64,000 nucleotides of DNA, taken from contig NZ_CP163435.1 of the NCBI RefSeq assembly GCF_041051975.1, forward strand, positions 2,046,001-2,110,000, in the 5' to 3' direction. The stretch is from Streptomyces sp. R21. GTDB lineage: Bacteria; Actinomycetota; Actinomycetes; Streptomycetales; Streptomycetaceae. The notes beneath the pieces are model-generated. The model did not search any database, was not told the DNA's origin, and saw nothing but the letters and a program-made list of their open reading frames with translations. A program made the position numbers and the translations under genes. Of this stretch, positions 59,108 to 64,000 are shown piece after piece; the stretch's first letter is position 1, and each line of letters starts with the position of its first letter.

Positions 59108-59586
59108 GCACCGCGCACGACTTCGACTTCTTCCACGGCGAGTGGGACGTCGCCCACCGCCGTCGCACCGACTTCCTGGACGCCGACAGCGGCTGGGAGG
59201 AGTTCGGGGCCACCAGCCGCTGCTGGAGCCTGTTCGACGGGGCCGCGAACATCGACGAGATGCCCGTGAACGTGCAGGGCTGGACGGGGCTGACGCTGCG
59301 GCTCTTCGACCGGGAGAGCGAACTGTGGTCGCTGAACTGGTCGTCCAGCCGCAGCGGGAAGCTGTTCCCCCCGGTGATCGGCCGATTCGCGGGCGAGCGG
59401 GGCGAGTTCTACGGCGATGACACTCACGACGGCAAGGACGTGCGCGTGCGCTTCGTGTGGTCCGGGATCTCCGCCACCACGGCCCGCTGGGAGCAGGCGT
59501 TCTCGGTGGACGGGGAGAGGACGTGGCTGACCAACTGGGTCATGGACTTCACCCGGCGACCGGCTTCCGGAACGCCCTCAGCGTGA
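59104..59586 (+). CDS. Conserved hypothetical protein (lipocalin/DUF1579-like)
   Basis: This 160-aa protein resembles small lipocalin-like or DUF1579-type proteins: HDFDFFHGEWDVAHRRRTDF at the start, then repeated strands ending in TTARWEQAFSVDGERTW. Function is unknown. The ATG at 59104 overlaps the previous stop. The last 38 bp overlap the opposite-strand methyltransferase gene. Confidence 0.6.
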   Translation: MSTAHDFDFFHGEWDVAHRRRTDFLDADSGWEEFGATSRCWSLFDGAANIDEMPVNVQGWTGLTLRLFDRESELWSLNWSSSRSGKLFPPVIGRFAGERGEFYGDDTHDGKDVRVRFVWSGISATTARWEQAFSVDGERTWLTNWVMDFTRRPASGTPSA

Positions 59587-60298
59587 ACTCCGGGTCGGGG
59601 CGCGGGACTTCCTGATCGGGCAGCTCTTCGAGGCGCACCGCGAAGTGCTCGGTCAGGGGCTCGCCCGGGGGGAGCTGGGTGTACCAGCCACGGCGCAGGT
59701 CCGCCGCCGTGCCACGGGGGCTGCGGCCCTGGCCGTACCCCCGGAACCGGGCCTGCCCCGCCGGGCTCAGTCCGTGCTCGACGGCATACGTCTCGACACG
59801 GTCGGCCCGGTCCTGGGCCGGGCGGCGCGGGCGTGGCACGAGGACGGCGTCGATGTCGCTGCCGACGTCGTGGGCGGCGGCCTTGTCGACGGTGGTCACG
59901 TACACCCCGCCGGGGCGCAGCACCCGCGCGCACTCGGCGACGACGGCCCGGACGTCGTCGGGCCCGTCCACGAGATGGAGCAGCCACACGCTGGTGACGG
60001 CGTCGAACTCCCCGTCGGCGAACGGCAGTCGGCGGCTATCGGCGAGGAGCACGGCACCCGGTATCCGGGCCGCGGCCCGGCGCGCCATGCCGTATGCGGC
60101 GTCGGCGCCCACCACGCGCAGTCCGGGCCGTCCCGCCGCGAGCCGACGGGTGACGATCCCCGTGCCGCACGCCACGTCGAGCAGACTTTGTGTCTCCTGG
60201 GGCACCAGGCTCAGCACCGCGTCCGCGGCCGCGGCGGCCCGGGGCTCACCGCCGCGCGTCACGTCGTAGGCGTCGGCTTCCTTGTCGTAGTCGAGCAT
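59549..60298 (-). CDS. Class I SAM-dependent methyltransferase
   Basis: This 249-aa protein has motif I SLLDVACGTGIVTRRLA near residue 38, GADAAYGMARRAA, and post-motif FDAVTSVWLLHLVD, as in methyltransferase-11 family enzymes. The substrate is unknown. The ATG at 60298 fits the domain start (MLDYDKEADAYD). The pterin dehydratase ends 5 bp upstream on the same strand, so the two form a unit. Confidence 0.85.
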   Translation of the reverse strand: MLDYDKEADAYDVTRGGEPRAAAAADAVLSLVPQETQSLLDVACGTGIVTRRLAAGRPGLRVVGADAAYGMARRAAARIPGAVLLADSRRLPFADGEFDAVTSVWLLHLVDGPDDVRAVVAECARVLRPGGVYVTTVDKAAAHDVGSDIDAVLVPRPRRPAQDRADRVETYAVEHGLSPAGQARFRGYGQGRSPRGTAADLRRGWYTQLPPGEPLTEHFAVRLEELPDQEVPRPDPEFTLRAFRKPVAG

Positions 60299-60303
60299 GC
60301 GGC

Positions 60304-60606
60304 TCAGCCGGCGCCGTGCCCTGGTGCCAGTTCCTCCACCCGGCGGGCCAGCTCGAAGTCGCGCTCGGTGATGCCGCCGACGGTGTGAGTGTTCACCGTC
60401 AGGGCGATCGTGTTGTAGCCGAGGGTGAGGTCGGAGTGGTGGTCGAGCTCTTCCTGCACCTGGGCGATGTGCACGACCATCGCGGTCGCCGCGAAGTGGG
60501 AGTCGAGGCGGTAGGAACGGGCGATCCGATCCCCGTCCATCGACCAGCCCGGCAGCTCCGCCAGCCGGTCCTCGATCTCCTTCTGCGACAGTGGTTGCAG
60601 CGGCAT
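60304..60606 (-). CDS. 4a-hydroxytetrahydrobiopterin dehydratase
   Basis: This 100-aa protein is a pterin-4a-carbinolamine dehydratase that recycles the cofactor of aromatic amino acid hydroxylases. It has the signature HIAQVQEELDHHSDLTLGYN with the conserved His pair and a TVGGIT segment. The ATG at 60606 with GAGG upstream is chosen; a GTG at 60624 would add six residues. Confidence 0.88.
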   Translation of the reverse strand: MPLQPLSQKEIEDRLAELPGWSMDGDRIARSYRLDSHFAATAMVVHIAQVQEELDHHSDLTLGYNTIALTVNTHTVGGITERDFELARRVEELAPGHGAG

Positions 60607-60767
60607 GACCTCGTCCTCTCCCACGGTTCACACGGCTCACACAACGGGGACGCGTCTCACACTGCCACAATCCCCCGATGTCGGCGCTGTACGCCCTCGG
60701 GGGCCGGTCACTCCTGGAAGAACCCGTTGCCCGGCTGCCGTCCGCGCCGAGCGACTACGGTCGTCGT

Positions 60768-61601
60768 ATGAGCACTGTCGCTTCCGAGGCCGCCACGCTC
60801 CCAACAGCCCCTCCCGGCAAGGGGGTCGGCCCGCTGCTGCGCGGCTGGCGCGAGCAGCGTCGGGTCAGCCAGCTGGAGCTGGCCCTGCGCGCCGGTTCGT
60901 CCGCCCGTCACATCAGCTTCGTCGAGACGGGCCGCTCCCGCCCGAGCGAGGAGATGGTGCTGCGCCTGGCCGAGCACCTCGACGTGCCGGTCCGCGAACG
61001 CAACGCGCTGCTCCTGGCGGCCGGTTACGCGCCGCACTACCCGGAGACCCCGCTCGACGACCCGGCGATGGACGCGCTCCGCCAGGGCATGGAGCGCCTG
61101 ATCCAGGGCTACGAGCCCTATCCGGCGCTCGTGGTGGACGCCATGTACAACGTGCTCGCCGCCAACCGGGGCATCACCATGCTGCTGGAGGGCGTTCCCG
61201 AGTCCCTGCTCGTACCGCCGCTGAACGCGATGCGTCTCACGCTGCACCCGCAGGGCATGGCTCCGCGGATCCGCAACCACCGCGAGTGGCGCCACCATCT
61301 GCTCGCCCAGATGGAACGGCAGATCGCCCTCCACCGGTCCGAGCCGCTGCGCGCGCTGTACGAGGAGGTGGCGGCCTATCCCTTCCCGGAGCAGGACCCG
61401 GACGACGGGGATCTCGGCGAGCCGGTGCCGTACTTCGCGCTGCCGATGCAGGTCGAGCACGACGGACGGGTGCTGTCCTTCATCTCGTCGATCTCCACGT
61501 TCAACACACCCATGGACGTGACGGTCGCCGAGCTGGCCATCGAGACGTTCCTCCCGGCCGACCCGGCGACGGTCAAGTACCTTCAGGGGCTGGTTTCCTG
61601 A
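60768..61601 (+). CDS. XRE-family regulator with MmyB-like ligand-binding domain
   Basis: This 277-aa protein has a Cro/CI-type HTH (about 20-80; GPLLRGWREQRRVSQLELAL, SARHISFVETGRSRPSEEMV) and a MmyB-like C-terminal domain (GYEPYPALVVDAMYNVLAANRG). Such regulators often control a neighbouring oxidoreductase, but the divergent neighbour here is the pterin dehydratase. The ATG at 60768 gives the family N-terminus; the open frame extends 30 codons upstream without homology. Confidence 0.85.
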   Translation: MSTVASEAATLPTAPPGKGVGPLLRGWREQRRVSQLELALRAGSSARHISFVETGRSRPSEEMVLRLAEHLDVPVRERNALLLAAGYAPHYPETPLDDPAMDALRQGMERLIQGYEPYPALVVDAMYNVLAANRGITMLLEGVPESLLVPPLNAMRLTLHPQGMAPRIRNHREWRHHLLAQMERQIALHRSEPLRALYEEVAAYPFPEQDPDDGDLGEPVPYFALPMQVEHDGRVLSFISSISTFNTPMDVTVAELAIETFLPADPATVKYLQGLVS

Positions 61602-61691
61602 TTCCCCTCGGTCACTCGCCCTCGACCCCCTGAGCGTTTCGCCGGAACATGTCACACTGCTCGGGGACTTCGGCGCGTGGGGAGGCGTGGC

Positions 61692-62561
61692 GTGAGTGAG
61701 CGGCGTGCCGCGCCCACCGTGGGGCAGGTGGTGCTCGGGAAGCGGCTGCAGGAGTTGCGGGAGGCCGCCGGGCTGAGCCGGGACGAGGCGGCACGGGTGC
61801 TGCGCGTGGCCTCGGCGACCGTGCGGCGGATGGAGACGGCCGAGGTCGCGCTCAAGATCCCGTACGTGCAGGTGCTGTTGACGACGTACGGCGTATGCGA
61901 CGACGACGCGTCGGCGTTCGTGGCGCTGGCCGAGGAGGCGAACCGGCCCGGCTGGTGGCAGCGCTTCCACGAGGTGCTGCCGGACTGGTTCAGCATGCAC
62001 GTCAGCCTGGAGGGTGCGGCCCGGATGATCCGGTCGTACGAGCCGCACTTCGTGCCCGGGCTGCTGCAGACCGAGGAGTACGCGCGGGCGGTCCTGGAGG
62101 CCGGGACGGTCGGGCAGTCGGGCCCCGAGGCCATCGAGGGGCATGTGTCGCTGCGGTTGGCCCGGCAGAAGCTGCTCTCGCGCGAGCATCCGCCGCATCT
62201 GTGGGTGGTGATGGACGAGACGGTGCTCAGACGTCCGGTGAGCATCCGCGGCGAGGTCATGCGCGACCAGCTGGACCGGCTGCTGGAGGCCGCCGAGAGC
62301 GACCATGTCACGCTCCAGGTCGCCGAGTACGCGCAGGGCCCGCACCCGGGGACGTACGCGCCCTTCTGTCTCTTCCGCTTCGCGGAGCCCGAGCTGCCCG
62401 ACATGGTCGTCAGCGAGTACCTGACCGGCGCGCTCTACCTCGACTCGCGTGCCGAGGTGGCCATGCACCTGGAGGTGCTCGACCACATGACGGCCCGTGC
62501 GGCGTCCGCGCAGGAAACGAAGAAGATCCTCCGGAAGTACCGCGAGGACTGCCACGTCTAG
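61692..62561 (+). CDS. Scr1-type XRE regulator with DUF5753 domain
   Basis: This 289-aa protein has an N-terminal HTH (LGKRLQELREAAGLSRDEAA...SATVRRMETAEVALK) and the DUF5753 ligand-binding-like region (MIRSYEPHFVPGLLQTEEYA, LARQKLLSREHPPHLWVVMDE). This type is abundant in Streptomyces and usually paired with a small DUF397 protein, which I do not find here. The GTG at 61692 has GGAGG seven bases upstream. Confidence 0.88.
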   Translation: MSERRAAPTVGQVVLGKRLQELREAAGLSRDEAARVLRVASATVRRMETAEVALKIPYVQVLLTTYGVCDDDASAFVALAEEANRPGWWQRFHEVLPDWFSMHVSLEGAARMIRSYEPHFVPGLLQTEEYARAVLEAGTVGQSGPEAIEGHVSLRLARQKLLSREHPPHLWVVMDETVLRRPVSIRGEVMRDQLDRLLEAAESDHVTLQVAEYAQGPHPGTYAPFCLFRFAEPELPDMVVSEYLTGALYLDSRAEVAMHLEVLDHMTARAASAQETKKILRKYREDCHV

Positions 62562-62571
62562 GAGCATGTGC

Positions 62572-63369
62572 ATGACCGAACGGGAAGCAGCGCCCAGCAT
62601 CGACACCAGTCGGCCCCACCCTGCCCGGGTCTACGACTGGTGGCTGGGCGGCAAGGACAACTATCCGATCGACGAGGAGCTCGCCCGGAAGATCCTCGCC
62701 GTGGACGGCAGCGTGCTGCGCGGGGCGCGCGCCAACCGCCGGTTCATGCACCGGTCCGTGCGCGCGGTCGCCGAGGCCGGGATCCGCCAGTTCCTGGACA
62801 TCGGCACGGGCATCCCCACCGAGCCCAACCTGCACCAGGTGGCGCAGGACGTCGCGCCCGAGTCCAAGGTCGTGTACGCGGACAACGACCCGATCGTCCT
62901 GCGGCACGCCCAGGCGCTGCTGCAGGGCTCCGCCGAGGGCCGCACCGACTATGTGCACGCCGACGTCCGCGACCCCGACACCATCCTGCGGCTGGCCGGC
63001 GAGTCCCTGGACTTCGCCGAGCCGGTCGCCCTGTCGCTGGTGGCGCTGACCCACTACCTCGACGACAGCGCGTACGACCTGCTGCGGAAGTACGTCGAGG
63101 TGCTCGCGCCGGGCAGCTACCTGATCCTGTCGCAGGTCACCGCGGACCTCAGCCCAGAGGCCATCGAGAAGGCGGCCGAGAACTTCCGGCGCAGCGGTAC
63201 GCCCTTCTACCCCCGGTCGATCACGGAGTTCACACACTTCTTCGACGGCCTGGAGCTGCTCGGTCCCGGCGTCATCCCCGTCTTCGGCTGGCGGCCGGAG
63301 CCGGAGGACGTGGCGGCCCAGCTGGAGGGCATCGTGCCCGTGTACGCGGGCGTGGCCCGCAAGGCCTGA
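62572..63369 (+). CDS. DUF574-type SAM-dependent methyltransferase
   Basis: This 265-aa protein matches the actinobacterial SAM methyltransferase family PF04672: RPHPARVYDWWLGGKDNYPID at the start, FLDIGTGIPTEPNLHQVAQ as SAM motif, ALTHYLDDS in the middle. Targets are unknown. GGAG ending 7 bases before the ATG at 62572 favours it over the ATG at 62566. It begins 10 bp after the Scr1-type gene and is probably co-transcribed. Confidence 0.88.
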   Translation: MTEREAAPSIDTSRPHPARVYDWWLGGKDNYPIDEELARKILAVDGSVLRGARANRRFMHRSVRAVAEAGIRQFLDIGTGIPTEPNLHQVAQDVAPESKVVYADNDPIVLRHAQALLQGSAEGRTDYVHADVRDPDTILRLAGESLDFAEPVALSLVALTHYLDDSAYDLLRKYVEVLAPGSYLILSQVTADLSPEAIEKAAENFRRSGTPFYPRSITEFTHFFDGLELLGPGVIPVFGWRPEPEDVAAQLEGIVPVYAGVARKA

Positions 63370-63447
63370 CCCGGACGGGTGCCGTGAACGGGTGCGCTCC
63401 CGCGCCCGCCCCTAGGTTCGATCTACGGGCAAGCAAGGGAGCGCACC

Positions 63448-64000
63448 GTGGCCGACACCCCGGCACCCCCCACCGAGCCGGGCGCGGCGCTGCTGCGTGC
63501 CGGGAGGTTCTTCCGGCCCGGCACGCCGGCGTCCGACCTGCACAGCATCGGCCTGACCGGCGGCCGCGAGGCGGACGCGTTCTACCGGGACCGCTGGAGT
63601 CACGACAAGGTCGTGAACTCCACGCACGGCGTGAACTGCACGGGCTCGTGCCGCTGGAAGGTGTACGTCAAGGACGGCATCATCACCTGGGAGACGCAAG
63701 CGACGGACTACCCGTCGGTGGGCCCCGACCGCCCCGAGTACGAGCCGCGCGGCTGCCCGCGCGGGGCGGCCTTCTCCTGGTACACGTACTCGCCGACGCG
63801 GGTGCGCTACCCGTACATCAGGGGCGTGCTCCTGGAGATGTACCGGGAGGCCCGGGGCCGGCTGGGCGACCCGGTGCTCGCCTGGGCCGACCTGCAGGGC
63901 GACCCCGAACGGCGCCGCCGTTACCAGCAGGCGCGCGGCAAGGGCGGCCTGGTGCGCGCGACCTGGGACGAGGCGGTCGAGATCGTCGCGGCGGCGCACG
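63448..64000 (+). CDS. narG: Respiratory nitrate reductase alpha subunit, N-terminal part
   Basis: This is the catalytic subunit of membrane-bound nitrate reductase, facing the cytoplasm. The first 184 residues are in the window. The [4Fe-4S] FS0 motif with a His ligand is visible in STHGVNCTGSCRWKVYVKDG (about residues 57-76), followed by GIITWETQATDYP and EPRGCPRGAAFSWY. The GTG at 63448 with AAGGGAG upstream fits the family start. The frame stays open to the right edge, so narHJI would lie beyond it. Its presence suggests anaerobic or micro-aerobic nitrate respiration. Confidence 0.95.
   Translation, partial: MADTPAPPTEPGAALLRAGRFFRPGTPASDLHSIGLTGGREADAFYRDRWSHDKVVNSTHGVNCTGSCRWKVYVKDGIITWETQATDYPSVGPDRPEYEPRGCPRGAAFSWYTYSPTRVRYPYIRGVLLEMYREARGRLGDPVLAWADLQGDPERRRRYQQARGKGGLVRATWDEAVEIVAAAH

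Overview
The window is a high-GC actinobacterial chromosome segment, almost certainly Streptomyces or a close relative. The evidence is strong third-position GC bias, many GTG and TTG starts, a perfect CebR-type box (TGGGAGCGCTCCCA), a Scr1/DUF5753 regulator beside a DUF574-type methyltransferase, long carbohydrate-active secreted enzymes with CBM2 and CBM35 modules, and a copy of what looks like a common Streptomyces intergenic repeat inside a coding linker. I see no rRNA, tRNA, CRISPR array, insertion sequence or prophage.

Left part (1-25402). A formate dehydrogenase operon (catalytic subunit C-terminus, NuoE-NuoF fusion, Fe-S subunit, fdhD) is followed by an isochorismatase-like gene, a MarR regulator facing a quinone oxidoreductase with two palindromic sites between them, a secreted GH33 sialidase with a DUF5005-like partner, a bile-acid-symporter-like transporter facing a LysR regulator, and an Lrp/AsnC regulator facing a 14-TM exporter. 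Next come a long-chain acyl-CoA ligase and a branched-chain-amino-acid-type ABC transporter in which both permeases and one ATPase are fused. A tightly overlapping three-gene operon (22405-25402) then encodes a trypsin-co-occurring (Trypco1) protein, a trypsin-like protease, and a protein with an N-terminal TPR-like region and a C-terminal SARP activator. This is the best candidate for an undescribed system.

Middle part (25471-45381). Two head-to-tail minus-strand units form a CAZyme locus. The upstream unit starts with PQQ cofactor genes (pqqA, C, D, E; no pqqB) and runs, mostly by stop/start overlaps, into GH105, a polysaccharide-lyase-like protein, GH28, a GH29-like protein and GH27. The downstream unit (GH18, GH8, secreted PQQ-type sugar dehydrogenase) starts behind a 19-bp palindrome that is nearly the same as one upstream of a GH75 chitosanase at 42569. 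Seven CBM35 modules are spread over these proteins. PQQ synthesis, a PQQ-type dehydrogenase and plant/chitosan polysaccharide degradation therefore look like one physiological programme. An aldo/keto reductase, the chitosanase, a His-rich methyltransferase, a PhyH dioxygenase and a short SDR remnant follow.

Right part (45404-64000). A cellulose/xyloglucan block (GH6 and GH5 on the minus strand; GH48 and GH74 on the plus strand) is centred on CebR-type boxes. It is followed by a PadR regulator with a membrane protein, a PL11 rhamnogalacturonan lyase next to a WYL regulator, several small enzymes, two XRE regulators with a DUF574-type methyltransferase, and the start of narG at the right edge.
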